Part shown: piece after piece, positions 1 to 9,509 of the stretch
How the letters are laid out: every line of letters starts with the position of its first letter
How positions within the stretch are numbered: position 1 is the first letter of the stretch
Assembly: GCF_003319125.1 (NCBI RefSeq)
Contig: NZ_QOHG01000020.1
Span: 1 to 64,000 of the forward strand
Reading direction: 5' to 3'
DNA from: Blastococcus sp. TF02A-26
Lineage (GTDB): Bacteria > Actinomycetota > Actinomycetes > Mycobacteriales > Geodermatophilaceae
Length of the DNA stretch: 64,000 nucleotides
The notes under the pieces: model-generated
Databases searched by the model: none
Seen by the model: only the letters and a program-made list of their open reading frames with translations
Told to the model about the DNA's origin: nothing
Made by a program: the position numbers and the translations under genes

Positions 1-22
1 TACGGGCGTTAGCGTGGGACAC

Positions 23-80
23 GAGAACCTCCGAGCAGGTGTTGGGCCTTCGACAAGCCACACCCCACTCGGAGGTTCTC
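23..80. terminator. Long inverted repeat downstream of the sigma factor gene
   Basis: A perfect 13-bp inverted repeat (GAGAACCTCCGAG at 23-35 and CTCGGAGGTTCTC at 68-80) encloses a 32-nt loop that can pair further inside (GGTGT with ACACC). It lies 65 bp past the stop of the minus-strand sigma factor gene, so a transcription terminator is the simplest reading. There is no T-run. What lies on the far side is outside the window. Confidence 0.55.
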
Positions 81-144
81 CTTCGTTCAAGCCCGCCCGA
101 CCGTCACCAACGTCCTGGCTGGGTACAGCTAGGCGGCCTGCCGG

Positions 145-945
145 TCAGGCGATGTCGGCGAGCTTCGTGCGCAGGTGCAGCACCGCCTTGGTGTGCAGCT
201 GGCAGATGCGGCTCTCGGTGACCCCGAGGACCCGGCCGATGTCGGCGAGGGTGAGCCCCTCGAAGTAGTAGAGGCTGACGACGACCTTCTCCCGCTCGGG
301 GAGCTGCTCGACCGCGCGGGCCAGCAGCTGGCGGGCCTCGCCGTGCTCGGCCATCGCCTGGGGATCGAGGGCGGAGTTGTCCTTGAGGGTGTCGACGAGC
401 CGGGGGGCGCCGCCGTCGTCGTCGGTGAGCAGCTCGTCGAGCGCGACCACGTTCACCAGCGAGAGCTGGCCGAGGAACTTGCGGACCTCCTCGACGTCCA
501 TGTCCATCTCGGCGGCCACCTCCTCGTCGGTGGGGCTGCGCTGGAGCCTGCTCTCGAGGTCGGCGACGGTCCGCTCGAACTGACGGGCCTTGCTCCGGAC
601 CGACCGCGGGATCCAGTCGGTGGTGCGGAGCTCGTCGATGATCGCGCCGCGGATGCGGGCCATCGCGTAGCTCTCGAACTTGACCTCCCGCGAGGGCTGG
701 TAGCGGGTGATCGCGTCGATCAGACCGAAGGTGCCGTAGGAGGCGAGGTCGGCCTGCTCCACGTGCGCGGGCAGCCCGGAGCCCACCCGGCCGGCGACGT
801 ACTTCACCAGGGGGGCGTAGTGGAGGATCAGCCGGTCCCGCAGGGCGGGGTCGCGGTCCTCGACGTAGTCGCGCCACAGCGCCGCGATGGCGGCATCGGT
901 GTCCTCGTTGGACTCGTCGACCGTGTCGATCGTCGCCTCGGGCAC
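145..945 (-). CDS. whiG: RNA polymerase sigma factor, WhiG/FliA family
   Basis: This 266-aa sigma-70 family protein directs RNA polymerase to flagellar or sporulation promoters. Region 2 is visible ([14 protein letters not shown], then the [15 protein letters not shown] stretch), followed by region 3 ([12 protein letters not shown]) and a region 4 helix-turn-helix ([20 protein letters not shown], then [10 protein letters not shown]). I chose the GTG at 945 because a GGGGGAG ribosome site lies 7 nt before it. A longer reading to an ATG at 1035 adds 30 residues without a domain. The position next to xerC matches the whiG region of other Actinobacteria. Whether it serves motility or development cannot be told from sequence alone. 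Confidence 0.9.
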   Translation of the reverse strand: MPEATIDTVDESNEDTDAAIAALWRDYVEDRDPALRDRLILHYAPLVKYVAGRVGSGLPAHVEQADLASYGTFGLIDAITRYQPSREVKFESYAMARIRGAIIDELRTTDWIPRSVRSKARQFERTVADLESRLQRSPTDEEVAAEMDMDVEEVRKFLGQLSLVNVVALDELLTDDDGGAPRLVDTLKDNSALDPQAMAEHGEARQLLARAVEQLPEREKVVVSLYYFEGLTLADIGRVLGVTESRICQLHTKAVLHLRTKLADIA

Positions 946-1031
946 GGTGTGACTCCCCCGCTCGCTGATGGGTCCGGAAGAACGGCCCCGTGGTTGCGTT
1001 GCTCTCACGGTATCGGCAGCCGTCGGGAGGT

Positions 1032-1967
1032 TCACGCGCGCGGATGGGCCTGTGCGTGCACCGCGCGGAGCCGTTCCACCGTCACGTGCGTGTAGATCTG
1101 CGTCGTCGCGAGGCTGGCGTGGCCCAGCAGCTCCTGGACCGAGCGCAGGTCCGCACCGCCCTCGAGCACGTGCGTCGCCGCCGAGTGCCGCAGCCCGTGC
1201 GGTCCGATGTCCGGCGCTCCCGGGGTCGCCGCGACCGCCGCGTGGACCGCGCGCCGGGCCTCCCGGGGGTCCAGCCGGCCGCCGCGTGCACCGAGCAGCA
1301 GGGCGGGGCCCGAGCGGTCGGTGGCCAGCGCAGGCCTGCCCCGCGTGAGCCAGGCGTCCAGCGCCCGCTCGGCGGGCAGCCCGTACGGGACGCTGCGCTC
1401 CTTGCGGCCCTTCCCCAGCACGCGCAGGAGGCGGCGGTCCCGGTCGACGTCGTCGACGTCCAGTCCGACCAACTCGCTGACGCGGATGCCGCTGGCGTAG
1501 AGGAGCTCGAGCACGAGGGTGTTCCGGAGGTCGAGTGGCTCCTCCGCGCCCGCGGACGACTCGACGACCGCCTGCGCCTGCGCCGGCGCGAGCACCTCCG
1601 GCAGGGTCCGGTGGGCCTTGGGGCTGACCAGCCGCAGACCGACGTCCTCCGAGGTGAGTCCGGTCCGGCGCAGCCAGCCGGTGAACGACCGGGCCGACGC
1701 GGCGCGCCGCGCGGTGGTGGCCCGGCTGTCGCCCGTGGTGCGGCCCTTGGCGAGCCAGCTGCGCAGGGCGGCGAGATCCAGCTCGTCGACCCGGGTGCCG
1801 CTGCGGCGGGCGAGGTGGTCGAGCAGCGAGACGGCGTCGGTGACGTAGGCCCGGACGGTGTGCTCGGACAGCTCCCGTTCCCCGCGCAGGTGCTCCTCGT
1901 AGTCGTCCACGACCGCGGCCAACGCTGGCGGCAGGCTCGCGCGCAGCTGGGCTGTGGAGGCGGGCAC
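1032..1967 (-). CDS. xerC: Tyrosine recombinase XerC
   Basis: A 311-aa site-specific tyrosine recombinase that resolves chromosome dimers at dif together with XerD. The N-terminal SAM-like core-binding domain ([21 protein letters not shown]) precedes the catalytic domain. The catalytic residues are visible: Arg in [11 protein letters not shown], the HxxR pair in [10 protein letters not shown], His in [10 protein letters not shown] and the Tyr nucleophile in TQIYTHV. The length is normal for the family. The GTG at 1967 (reading [10 protein letters not shown]) is chosen for family length; its ribosome site is weak. Confidence 0.93.
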   Translation of the reverse strand: MPASTAQLRASLPPALAAVVDDYEEHLRGERELSEHTVRAYVTDAVSLLDHLARRSGTRVDELDLAALRSWLAKGRTTGDSRATTARRAASARSFTGWLRRTGLTSEDVGLRLVSPKAHRTLPEVLAPAQAQAVVESSAGAEEPLDLRNTLVLELLYASGIRVSELVGLDVDDVDRDRRLLRVLGKGRKERSVPYGLPAERALDAWLTRGRPALATDRSGPALLLGARGGRLDPREARRAVHAAVAATPGAPDIGPHGLRHSAATHVLEGGADLRSVQELLGHASLATTQIYTHVTVERLRAVHAQAHPRA

Positions 1968-2075
1968 GGGGGAACCGTCCGTCGGGGTGGTCGGCCGGTC
2001 AAGCGGGCGCGCCGCCCGGCCCGGCGGTCCGCGATGCCGCGGGGAGGCCGGTCCGGCCGGTGGTAGGGATCGGGC

Positions 2076-2879
2076 ATGGCACACGACTTCGACGCGCTGC
2101 TCCGCCTGCATGCCCGGGGGGACGACGCGTTCGAGAACGAGCCGCTCGTCGAGGGGCACCTGTACGGCGGGTACACCCTGGGCCTGGCGGTGCGCGCCGC
2201 TGCGCGGACGGTCGCCCCGGGCCTGCTCCCGCACTCGGTGCACGCGGTCTTCCCCTCCGGCGGTGAGCTCGGGAGCCCGCTGACGTTGGGGGTGCGCGCG
2301 GTCCGGAACGGTCGGTCCAGCGCGGTCCGGCTGGTGACCGTGGAGCAGGGGCGGCGCACGCCGCTGCTCCTGACCGCCTCGTTCCACGCCGGAGGGCCCG
2401 GCCCCGACTGGTCCTCGCCGTTGCCCGCCATGCCCACTCCGCCCGAGGAGATCGCCGCAGACGAGGTCCGGCTGATGGGGATGGACCCGTTCGAGTTCCG
2501 CCCGGCCGGAGCGCACCGGGTCGACGCCGGAGCCGACGTCTACGCCCCGCTGCACCCCTACTGGGTGCGTCCGCACCTGCCGCTGCCCGACGACCCCGGC
2601 CTGCACGCCGCCGTCGTGGCGTTCGTGTCCGACTACATGGTCTTCGCCGCCGCCCAGGTGCCCGGTCCGCCGCCGCCCCCGGAGACCCGGGGGGTGACCA
2701 TGGACCACACGCTGTGGTTCCACGCTCCCGTCGACGCCGGGGAGTGGCTGCTCTACTCCGCCGAGCCGACCCGCGTCTGCGGCGACCGCGGACTGGTCCG
2801 CGGGACCGTGCGCACCCGCGACGGCGCCGTCGTGGCCTCCTTCGCGCAGGAGGTCATCACCTTCACGCCGCGGGGCTGA
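2076..2879 (+). CDS. Acyl-CoA thioesterase, TesB-like hot-dog family
   Basis: A 267-aa protein with two hot-dog-like halves, as in TesB-type and Thioesterase-like superfamily enzymes. The N-terminal half has the family feature [22 protein letters not shown], where the chain passes over the acyl site. The C-terminal half has [23 protein letters not shown] and the [13 protein letters not shown] ending typical of these enzymes. It should hydrolyse acyl-CoA esters; the substrate chain is unknown. It starts 108 bp from the divergent xerC and is the only plus-strand gene in this stretch. Confidence 0.78.
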   Translation: MAHDFDALLRLHARGDDAFENEPLVEGHLYGGYTLGLAVRAAARTVAPGLLPHSVHAVFPSGGELGSPLTLGVRAVRNGRSSAVRLVTVEQGRRTPLLLTASFHAGGPGPDWSSPLPAMPTPPEEIAADEVRLMGMDPFEFRPAGAHRVDAGADVYAPLHPYWVRPHLPLPDDPGLHAAVVAFVSDYMVFAAAQVPGPPPPPETRGVTMDHTLWFHAPVDAGEWLLYSAEPTRVCGDRGLVRGTVRTRDGAVVASFAQEVITFTPRG

Positions 2880-2893
2880 GATCCCGCCCCGCC

Positions 2894-4120
2894 TCATCGG
2901 GCCGGCCGCGGTGCTGGTGCCAGCCGCCAGCCGGTGCCGGTCCACTCGACCAGCCGGGCGACCTCGAGCGCCGGCAGCTGTTGCAGCACCTCGACGACGC
3001 TGCAACCGGCCACCGCGGCCAGCCGTTCGGGGCTGACCCCGCGGCGCACCGGACACGCGTCGAGCACCCGCCGCGCCAGGTCCGACAGCTCGTCCCGGAG
3101 TCCCGGGGCCACCGCAGGCACCGGCGCGAGGTCCTCCCCGAGCCGGCCGACCTCCTCGATGACGTGCGCAGCGCTGCCGACGAGCACCGCTCCCAGCTCC
3201 TGGTCCCGGACCAGTTCGTGGCAGCCGACGCTCATCGCCGACGTCACCGGACCCGGGACGGCCATGACCGGCCGTCCGAGCCGCTTCGCCCGGCGCGCCG
3301 TCGCCTGGGCACCCGAGCGGGCCGCAGCCTCCACGACGACGGTGCCACGGGCGAGGGCGGCGATGAGCCGGTTCCGGACGAGGAACCGGTGCCGGTGCGG
3401 CGCCGCGCCCGGCGGCCACTCGCTGATCACCAGCCCCTCCTGGGCGATCCGCTCGAGGAGCGCGCCGTTGCCGCTCGGGTACACGCGGTCGACCCCGCAG
3501 GCGAGCACGGCCACCGTCGGTGCGCCCGCCGCGAGCGCGCCGCGGTGTGCGGCGGCGTCGATGCCGTACGCGCCGCCGGAGACGACCGTCCACCCCCGCT
3601 CCCCCAGCCGGTGGGCGAGGTCGCCGGCCACGTGCTCGCCGTAGGCCGTGGAGGCCCTGGCGCCGACGAGGGCCACCGACCGGTCCACCACGTCGGCCAG
3701 CCGGCCCGGCCCCCGCACCCAGAGGGCCACGGGTGGCACCGGCGCCACCGTCCGGTCGGTCATCTCGCGCGAGTCGGCCGGCTCTCCGCTGACCGCCACG
3801 GTGAGGGCGTGCAGGGCCAGGGCCGGCCACTCGTCGTCCTCCGGGACGACCAGCCGGGCACCGCACCGCTCGGCGCGGCGCAGGTCGGCCAGGCTGGCGT
3901 CCTGCTGCCCGCGGACGCCCACGAGCGCCTGCACGGCCTCGGGCCCCCGGCCCGCCCGGAGCAGGCGGACCGCCTCGACGGGCCCGTGCTGCTCCACGAA
4001 CCGCCAGAAGACGAGGCTCCCCGGTTCGGCGGCCCGGCTGAGCCAGGCCCGTGCCCGCCGCACGACCGCGAGGACCTCCTCCGCTCCCGGACCGTCGAGG
4101 TCGACGCCCACCGCGGTCAC
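2894..4120 (-). CDS. dprA: DNA processing protein DprA (Smf)
   Basis: A 408-aa DprA/Smf protein, which loads RecA onto incoming single-stranded DNA in naturally competent bacteria. An N-terminal helical region is followed by the Rossmann-like DprA domain with [42 protein letters not shown] and [19 protein letters not shown]-terminal winged-helix DprA_WH region ends the protein. The GTG start overlaps the comM stop (GTGA at 4117-4120), which indicates translational coupling. Its function in non-competent Actinobacteria is unclear. Confidence 0.93.
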   Translation of the reverse strand: MTAVGVDLDGPGAEEVLAVVRRARAWLSRAAEPGSLVFWRFVEQHGPVEAVRLLRAGRGPEAVQALVGVRGQQDASLADLRRAERCGARLVVPEDDEWPALALHALTVAVSGEPADSREMTDRTVAPVPPVALWVRGPGRLADVVDRSVALVGARASTAYGEHVAGDLAHRLGERGWTVVSGGAYGIDAAAHRGALAAGAPTVAVLACGVDRVYPSGNGALLERIAQEGLVISEWPPGAAPHRHRFLVRNRLIAALARGTVVVEAAARSGAQATARRAKRLGRPVMAVPGPVTSAMSVGCHELVRDQELGAVLVGSAAHVIEEVGRLGEDLAPVPAVAPGLRDELSDLARRVLDACPVRRGVSPERLAAVAGCSVVEVLQQLPALEVARLVEWTGTGWRLAPAPRPAR

Positions 4121-5637
4121 GCCGCGACCCGCTGCAGGCGCATGCCGAGTGCCTCGGCGACGTGCTCGGGACCGGGGACCGACCGCCCGGCGAGGTCGGC
4201 CAGCGTCCAGGCGACGCGGAGCACCCGGTCCAGCCCCCGCACCGAGAGCACACCGCGCTCCAGCGCCCGCTCCGCCAGCCGCGAGGCCGACCGGGGCACC
4301 ACCCACCGCTCGCGCAGCAGGCGGCCGGGCACCTGGGCGTTGAGTGTCAGACCGCTCCCCCGCATCCGCTCCTGCGCAGTGGCGCGTGCGGCGGCGACCC
4401 GGGCGGCCACGACCGCGGAGCTCTCGGGGGCCTCGATCCCGTCCAGCCAGCTCGCCCGGGTGACGGGCGGGAGATCGACGCGTAGGTCGATGCGGTCGAG
4501 CAGCGGGCCGGACAACCGCGACTGGTACCGCCGCCGCTCGGCGGCGCTGCAGGTGCAGGCGGCGTCCCCCGCCGCTGTCGCGCACGGGCACGGGTTCGCG
4601 GCCAGCACGAGCTGCGCGCGGCACGGGAAGGTCGCCGACCCGGCGGCCCGCGAGATCGTCACCGACCCCCGCTCCAGCGGCTGGCGCAGCGTGTCCAGGA
4701 CCGCGCGCGGGAACTCCGGGCTCTCGTCCAGGAAGAGGACGCCGCGGTGCGCCCGGCACAGCGCGCCGGGGCGGATGAGCCCCGACCCGCCCCCCACGAG
4801 CGCCGCCATGGTCGCCGAGTGGTGCGGCGCCTCGAACGGGGGGCGGGTGACCAGCGGCGCGCCTGAGGGCAGGGTCCCGGCGACGGAGTGGATCGCCGTC
4901 ACCTCGAGGGCGGACTGCTCGTCGAGCGCCGGCAGCAGACCGGGCAGCCGCTCGGCGAGCATCGTCTTGCCCGCACCCGGCGGACCGGCCAGGAAGAGGT
5001 GGTGGCCTCCCGCGGCGGCCACCTCGACCGCCCGGCGGCCGACGGCCTGGCCCACGACGTCGCCGAGGTCCGGGCCCGGCGGCGGCTCGGGCAGCACCCC
5101 GCGCACGTGCGGCTCCAGCAGCGCACGGCCGGTCAGGTGGGCGAGCAGCTCCCGCAGGGACGAGGCCGGCAGGACGGTGACGCCGTCCACCAGGGCCGCC
5201 TCGTCGGCGTTGCCCACCGGCACGACGACCTGCCGGTGCCCCGCCTGCCGCGCCGCGAGGACGGCGGGCAGCACCCCGCGGATCGCCCGCACCGTCCCGT
5301 CGAGCCCCAGCTCGCCGAGCAGGACCAGGTCCGCCACCGCACCCGCGGGCACCACCTCGGCCGCGGCGAGCACCCCTGCGGCCAGCGCGAGGTCGAAGCC
5401 ACTCCCCTGCTTGGGCATCGAGGCCGGCGACAGCCCGATCGTCACCCGTCGCAGCGGCCAGCTGGCGCCGGCGTTCACGACGGCGGCCCGGACCCGGTCG
5501 ACCGACTGGCGCACGACGGCGTCGGGAAGACCGACGAGGACCACGCCCGGGACCCCCGCCGACATGTCGACCTCGACCTCGACCAGCGCTCCGTGCACCC
5601 CGGCCAGACCGACCGACCAGGTGCGGGCCAGGCTCAC
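4117..5637 (-). CDS. comM: YifB/ComM family magnesium-chelatase-like AAA ATPase
   Basis: A 506-aa protein of the ComM group, helicases that extend heteroduplex during natural transformation. The N-terminal ChlI-like domain begins [22 protein letters not shown]. The AAA+ core has Walker [10 protein letters not shown] and Walker B VLFLDE. A Cys-rich [15 protein letters not shown] insert and the C-terminal Mg_chelatase_C domain follow. It starts with GTG overlapping the yraN stop and ends overlapping dprA. Order yraN-comM-dprA is the usual actinobacterial one. Confidence 0.93.
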   Translation of the reverse strand: MSLARTWSVGLAGVHGALVEVEVDMSAGVPGVVLVGLPDAVVRQSVDRVRAAVVNAGASWPLRRVTIGLSPASMPKQGSGFDLALAAGVLAAAEVVPAGAVADLVLLGELGLDGTVRAIRGVLPAVLAARQAGHRQVVVPVGNADEAALVDGVTVLPASSLRELLAHLTGRALLEPHVRGVLPEPPPGPDLGDVVGQAVGRRAVEVAAAGGHHLFLAGPPGAGKTMLAERLPGLLPALDEQSALEVTAIHSVAGTLPSGAPLVTRPPFEAPHHSATMAALVGGGSGLIRPGALCRAHRGVLFLDESPEFPRAVLDTLRQPLERGSVTISRAAGSATFPCRAQLVLAANPCPCATAAGDAACTCSAAERRRYQSRLSGPLLDRIDLRVDLPPVTRASWLDGIEAPESSAVVAARVAAARATAQERMRGSGLTLNAQVPGRLLRERWVVPRSASRLAERALERGVLSVRGLDRVLRVAWTLADLAGRSVPGPEHVAEALGMRLQRVAA

Positions 5638-5993
5638 GAGAAGGCCGCCGGCAGGTGGGTGACGACCGCCGGTGCGCCCCCGCGGAGGAGCACCCCCACG
5701 ACGTCGAAGCGCAGGTCGGGGGCGTGCTCGTCATGGGCGGCGAGCCAGCGCTGGGCCAGCAGGCGCAACCGGCGCTGCTTGGTCGACGTGACGGCCTCGA
5801 CGGGGTGGCCGAAGCCGACCTCGCGGCGGGTCTTCACCTCGCAGAAGACGATCGCGTCCCCGTCGCGGGCCACGATGTCGAGCTCGCCCTCGCGGCAGCG
5901 CCAGTTCCGGTCGAGCAGCCGCAGTCCGCGGTCGGTCAGGTAGCGGGCGGCGATGCGCTCACCGCGCTGGCCCAGTTCGGTCGTCGTTCGCAC
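5634..5993 (-). CDS. YraN/UPF0102 family nuclease-like protein
   Basis: A 119-aa protein of the UPF0102 family, which has a Holliday-junction-resolvase-like fold. The expected nuclease residues are seen in ELGQRGERIAARYL and in GELDIVARDGDAIVFCEVKTRR, that is, the E, D and ExK triad. It begins the yraN-comM-dprA operon with a GTG start. The biochemical role is not established. It shares DNA-transaction context with comM and dprA. Confidence 0.9.
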   Translation of the reverse strand: MRTTTELGQRGERIAARYLTDRGLRLLDRNWRCREGELDIVARDGDAIVFCEVKTRREVGFGHPVEAVTSTKQRRLRLLAQRWLAAHDEHAPDLRFDVVGVLLRGGAPAVVTHLPAAFS

Positions 5994-6123
5994 CCGGCGA
6001 CCGTGGCGGGTCTGCGGTCCGCCGACCAGCGTCCGGAACGCTCTGTGGACGGGGGCGGGGCCTGTGGACGGACCGGGCGGATCCGTCGGCGCCGGCGGTG
6101 AGGGTCACCGCATGCGCATCACA

Positions 6124-6444
6124 TCAGGGCAGGCGTGGGCCGTCCGGCAGCTCGAGGTCGGGCTTGTCGAGCTCCTCGACGTTGACGTCCTTGAACGTCA
6201 GCACCCGCACGTTCCGCACGAAGCGGGCCGGGCGGTACATGTCCCACACCCAGGCGTCGGACAGCTTGAGCTCGAAGAACACCTCACCGCCGGCCTCCCG
6301 GACCTGGAGGTCGACCGAGTTCGCCAGGTAGAAGCGCCGCTCGGTCTCCACCACGTAGGTGAACTGGCGGACGATGTCCCGGTACTCGCGATAGAGCTGC
6401 AGCTCCATCTCGGTCTCGTACTTCTCCAGGTCCTCGGTGCTCAT
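6124..6444 (-). CDS. DUF2469 family protein
   Basis: A 106-aa conserved actinobacterial protein of unknown function. The N-terminus MSTEDLEKYETEMELQLYREYRD and the motif WDMYRPARFVRNVRVLTFKDVNVEEL are characteristic of DUF2469. The ATG overlaps the rnhB stop (ATGA at 6441-6444), and this pairing with rnhB is the usual actinobacterial arrangement. No membrane segment or metal site is seen. Confidence 0.92.
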   Translation of the reverse strand: MSTEDLEKYETEMELQLYREYRDIVRQFTYVVETERRFYLANSVDLQVREAGGEVFFELKLSDAWVWDMYRPARFVRNVRVLTFKDVNVEELDKPDLELPDGPRLP

Positions 6445-7196
6445 CGCGGCTCTCCGGAGATGCGCATGGACCCATCATCGACCATCGCCGTGGCGCCGGT
6501 CAGCCGGGAGTCGCGACCGGCGTGTGCCGCGGCCGCTCGGGCGACGTTGACGAAGCGCCGGCGGTGCTCCGGACAGGGGCCGTGGCGGTCGAGGGCGGCG
6601 CTGTGCGCATCGGTGATGTAGCCCTTGTGCACGGCGAAGTCGTACTCGGGGAACCGCTCGTGGAGGTCGAGCATGATGCGGTCCCGCGTCACCTTGGCCA
6701 GGACGGATGCCGCGGCGACGCAGGCGGCCACCCGGTCGCCCTTCCACACCGCGAGCGTCGGCCGGGCCAGGCCGCTCACCGGGAAGCCGTCGGTGAGCAC
6801 GTAGTCGGCGCCGGGGTCGAGCAGCCAGACGGCCCGGCGCAGCGCCTCGATGTTGGTGACGTGCATCCCCCGCGCGTCGAGGTCGGGCACGGGCATCACC
6901 ACGACCGACCACGCGACGGCGCGCTCGACGACCTCGGCGTACACGCGCTCGCGGGCTGCGGCGGTGAGCAGCTTGGAGTCCGCCAGCCCGGGCACCCGGC
7001 CCCGCCGGCCAGAGGGCAGCACGCACGCGGCGGCGACCAGCGGCCCGGCGCAGGCGCCGCGACCGGCCTCGTCGGCTCCGGCGATCGCGGAGAACCCCCG
7101 ACGGCGGAGCCTTCGCTCCATGTCCCAGAGCGCGTCGGGCCGGTCGTCGGGAGCCGGGGCACCCACGGGACGCAGGGGGGCGGTACGGACTGCCAT
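6441..7196 (-). CDS. rnhB: Ribonuclease HII
   Basis: A 251-aa RNase HII, which removes ribonucleotides from RNA-DNA hybrids. The catalytic acidic residues lie in GADEAGRGACAGP (D and E), in the VLTDGFP motif (D) and in a later Asp. The LADSKLL and SVLAKVTRDR motifs of the family are present. An N-terminal extension of about 40 residues precedes the domain; the annotated ATG reads MAVRTAPLRPVG, and a start nearer the domain is possible. Confidence 0.93.
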   Translation of the reverse strand: MAVRTAPLRPVGAPAPDDRPDALWDMERRLRRRGFSAIAGADEAGRGACAGPLVAAACVLPSGRRGRVPGLADSKLLTAAARERVYAEVVERAVAWSVVVMPVPDLDARGMHVTNIEALRRAVWLLDPGADYVLTDGFPVSGLARPTLAVWKGDRVAACVAAASVLAKVTRDRIMLDLHERFPEYDFAVHKGYITDAHSAALDRHGPCPEHRRRFVNVARAAAAHAGRDSRLTGATAMVDDGSMRISGEPR

Positions 7197-7256
7197 CGCC
7201 TCCCGACCCTACGACGCCGACGGCGACGGGTCGGCACCCGGCGGGACCCCGACGCG

Positions 7257-7292
7257 CCACGAGCCGGCCCCCGGGAGGGGGCCGGCTCGTGG
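7257..7292. terminator. Strong GC-rich hairpin terminator after the response regulator
   Basis: A perfect 16-bp stem (CCACGAGCCGGCCCCC at 7257-7272 and its complement at 7277-7292) with a 4-nt GGGA loop. It lies about 80 bp past the stop of the minus-strand regulator gene and about 60 bp before the rnhB start, so it should separate the two units. Confidence 0.75.
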
Positions 7293-7372
7293 ACCGGTGC
7301 GACCCCGAGGGGCCGCGGGCGCCGGGCCGGATCGCTGAGGAGGCGAACCGTCCGGACCGGCGCCGGGCTCCG

Positions 7373-8092
7373 TCAGACCTCGGCGGTCTCGACCGGGGCG
7401 GCAGCGTGGGCGCCACAGGTGCACCCGGTGCCGGTCGAGCGCGAGGAGAGGACCAGGGAGACCGCGTGCGCCCGGTCGCGGGCACCCAGCTTGCGCAGGA
7501 TGGCCTTGACGTGGCTCTTGACGGTGTCCTCGCTGATGAAGAGGTTGCGGCCGATCTGGCGGTTCGACTGGCCCTGCAGCAGCTCGTCGAGGACGTCGGA
7601 CTCGCGACGGGTCAGCGGCACCTCGGGGGCGAACGGCTTGGCGGCCGGCACGGCGGAGGGCTCCACCCGGCGGATCTGCGGGTCGACCACGGTGCGGCCG
7701 GCACGGGCGGCCAGGATCGCCCAGCCCAGGAGGGTCGGGCTGGTGTTGATCATCAGGTACCCACGGACACCGGCGGCGACGGCCTCGTTGACCACGGCCG
7801 GGTCCTCGGAGGTGGCCAGGGCGACGATGGCGACGCGGGGGAAGCGGCGGCGGAGGTCGCGGCACGCGGCGAGCGTGGCGGCGCGGCCGGAGCCGAGCTC
7901 GACGACGACGGCGTCGGGGCGGGCGGTCTCGACCAGGGTCAGGGCCCGGCGCAGCTCGCCCGGGGTGCCGACCGACTGCATCCCGGCGGTCTCGTTGATC
8001 ATGCTGACCAGCCCGCGGCGCAGGACCGGGGCGTCGGCGAGGATGAGCACGCGAGTGACGCCGCGGGCGGTGCTCGCCATGGGTGCAGACAC
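7373..8092 (-). CDS. Atypical LuxR-family response regulator with degenerate receiver
   Basis: A 239-aa protein with an N-terminal receiver-like fold (about residues 13-130) and a C-terminal LuxR/GerE helix-turn-helix (LTRRESDVLDELLQGQSNRQ, then SEDTVKSHVKAILRKLGARDR). Key receiver residues are altered: the acidic pair is A19-D20, the phospho-acceptor position is E65 (VVVEL instead of the usual VxxDL), and the conserved Lys after GYL is replaced (GYLMIN). It is therefore unlikely to work by ordinary phosphorylation. No histidine kinase is nearby. The GTG at 8092 has a GGAG site 6 nt upstream. Orphan atypical regulators of this kind (BldM, WhiI) control development in Streptomyces; that comparison is analogy only. 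Confidence 0.85.
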   Translation of the reverse strand: MSAPMASTARGVTRVLILADAPVLRRGLVSMINETAGMQSVGTPGELRRALTLVETARPDAVVVELGSGRAATLAACRDLRRRFPRVAIVALATSEDPAVVNEAVAAGVRGYLMINTSPTLLGWAILAARAGRTVVDPQIRRVEPSAVPAAKPFAPEVPLTRRESDVLDELLQGQSNRQIGRNLFISEDTVKSHVKAILRKLGARDRAHAVSLVLSSRSTGTGCTCGAHAAAPVETAEV

Positions 8093-8441
8093 TGGAGACT
8101 CCGTTTCACACGTTCGGGGTGGTGCTTACACACCATCCATCGGACGAGTGAGAGAACTGCTTGACACTTCTTCCGACATTATTTTCGCCATTGTCGGAGC
8201 GGGCTGGAAAGCGCGACCGAATCCCAATGGTAACAGTTCTCCGGATTGTCGACTTGACGATAGGCCATTCGACGACCATTCGACGACCGATCGAGGAGGA
8301 CGCCAACGCTCCGCCGTGACCCCTCGGACGGCTTGCGACGGGGCCCGGACGGCCGGGAGGCACGGCCCCCCGGGCGTGCGACATCCCGCGACCTCTCGGA
8401 ACGGGGGGGCCGGGATCAGGAAGCGGAGTCGGGGATCCGGC
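8093..8441. promoter_or_regulatory. 349-bp intergenic region upstream of the atypical response regulator
   Basis: No gene was found. The region is unusually AT-rich around 8160-8290. It holds a small dyad TGGTG-N6-CACCA at 8120-8135, a 7-bp dyad TCCGACA-N13-TGTCGGA at 8172-8198 with an AT-rich centre, and a perfect 11-bp tandem repeat CATTCGACGAC at 8266-8276 and 8277-8287. These are candidate operators or promoter elements for the regulator. The part next to lepB can form a GGCCCCCC/GGGGGGGCC hairpin, a possible lepB terminator. Confidence 0.55.
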
Positions 8442-9446
8442 TCAGGCGGCGGGACGACGGCGAGTGCCGCGGCGCAGCCGCCGGCGACGGCGCCAGGCGA
8501 CGACCGGGACGGCGCCCACGAGGCCGAGGACGTGCGGAGCGGCGACCGCGGCGGCTCCGGTCACCGGCGCACCCGAGGCGGCGGCGCCCTGGATGTCGGG
8601 GTCGTCGAGGGCGCCGAAGCGGTCGAGCGGCCACACGATCAGGGCGGCCTTGCCGATGACGTCGTCCACCGCGATGGTGCCGGAGTACTGGTCGCCCATG
8701 TGCTGCTTGGAGTCGGCCGAGGCGGAGCGGTGGTCACCCATCACCCAGAGCCGACCCTCGGGGACGGTGACCGGCCCGAAGCCCCGGGTCTCGATGGGCG
8801 TGTTCTGGTAGATGTAGGGCTCGTCGAGCGGTTCTCCGTCGACGACGACCCGACCCTCGGGGTCGCAGCACTCCACGGTCTGCCCACCGACGGCGATGAC
8901 CCGCTTCACGTAGTCGTCCTCGCTGGGCGGAGCGACGCCGATCGCACGGCCCAGCCACAGCAACCCGCTGGAGAACCAGTTGCCGGGCTCGGCGACCTCG
9001 ACCTCGGGCGACCAGGTGTCCGGGCCCTCGAACACGACGATGTCGCCGGGCTCGGGCTCGCCGAACCAGTACGGCACCTTGTTCACCAGGACACGGTCAC
9101 CGGTGCAGCCCGGGCACCCGTGCAGCGTGGTCTCCATCGACCCGGACGGGATGAAGAACGCCTGCACCAGGAACGTCTTGACCAGCAGCGCGAGGACGAA
9201 CGCCACCAGGAGCAGGACCGGCAGCTCGCGCAGCAGCGACGGCTTCTTGTCCGGCTCGGGCTTGCGGCCACCCCACCACGTCCGCTTCCGGCGCGCCGAG
9301 GCCGACCCCGGGGTCGCCTCGGCGGACGAGGAGGAGGCGGAGGAGGACGCCGCGGCCTCCCGCTTGGCGTCTCCGGAGCCCCCGCCGCCGGATCCGTCGT
9401 CCCCCGGGACGACGTCGGCGGGCCCCCCGTGCCGGTCGCTGCTCAT
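8442..9446 (-). CDS. lepB: Signal peptidase I
   Basis: A 334-aa type I signal peptidase, which cleaves signal peptides from exported proteins at the outer face of the membrane. A long Ser-rich, basic cytoplasmic N-terminus (about residues 1-70) leads into a membrane segment (LPVLLLVAFVLALLVKTFLV). The catalytic Ser is in FIPSGSMETTL and the catalytic Lys in YVKRVIAVGGQTV; the MGDHRSASADSKQHMG box follows. A second hydrophobic stretch near the C-terminus (APHVLGLVGAVPVVAW), with an Arg-rich tail, suggests two membrane spans. Placement next to rplS is typical. Confidence 0.94.
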   Translation of the reverse strand: MSSDRHGGPADVVPGDDGSGGGGSGDAKREAAASSSASSSSAEATPGSASARRKRTWWGGRKPEPDKKPSLLRELPVLLLVAFVLALLVKTFLVQAFFIPSGSMETTLHGCPGCTGDRVLVNKVPYWFGEPEPGDIVVFEGPDTWSPEVEVAEPGNWFSSGLLWLGRAIGVAPPSEDDYVKRVIAVGGQTVECCDPEGRVVVDGEPLDEPYIYQNTPIETRGFGPVTVPEGRLWVMGDHRSASADSKQHMGDQYSGTIAVDDVIGKAALIVWPLDRFGALDDPDIQGAAASGAPVTGAAAVAAPHVLGLVGAVPVVAWRRRRRLRRGTRRRPAA

Positions 9447-9509
9447 CGAGAGCAGCGTACGGGCGCGGGGAGCCCGCCGTGTCGAGGCAGGTCCAGCCGG
9501 CGCGGAGTG

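Noticed and set aside
1032-4253. 1073-residue minus-strand frame ending in XerC
   Set aside because: Only the last 311 residues are protein-like; the upstream part reads through the antisense of the thioesterase gene and the dprA region.
6043-6071. Two copies of CTGTGGACGG before the yraN operon, somewhat like DnaA boxes
   Set aside because: The ends do not match TTGTGGAYAA-type boxes, there are only two copies, and there is no origin context.
8161-8166. TTGACA on the plus strand as a -35 element
   Set aside because: No -10 at proper spacing and no plus-strand gene downstream; both neighbours are on the minus strand.
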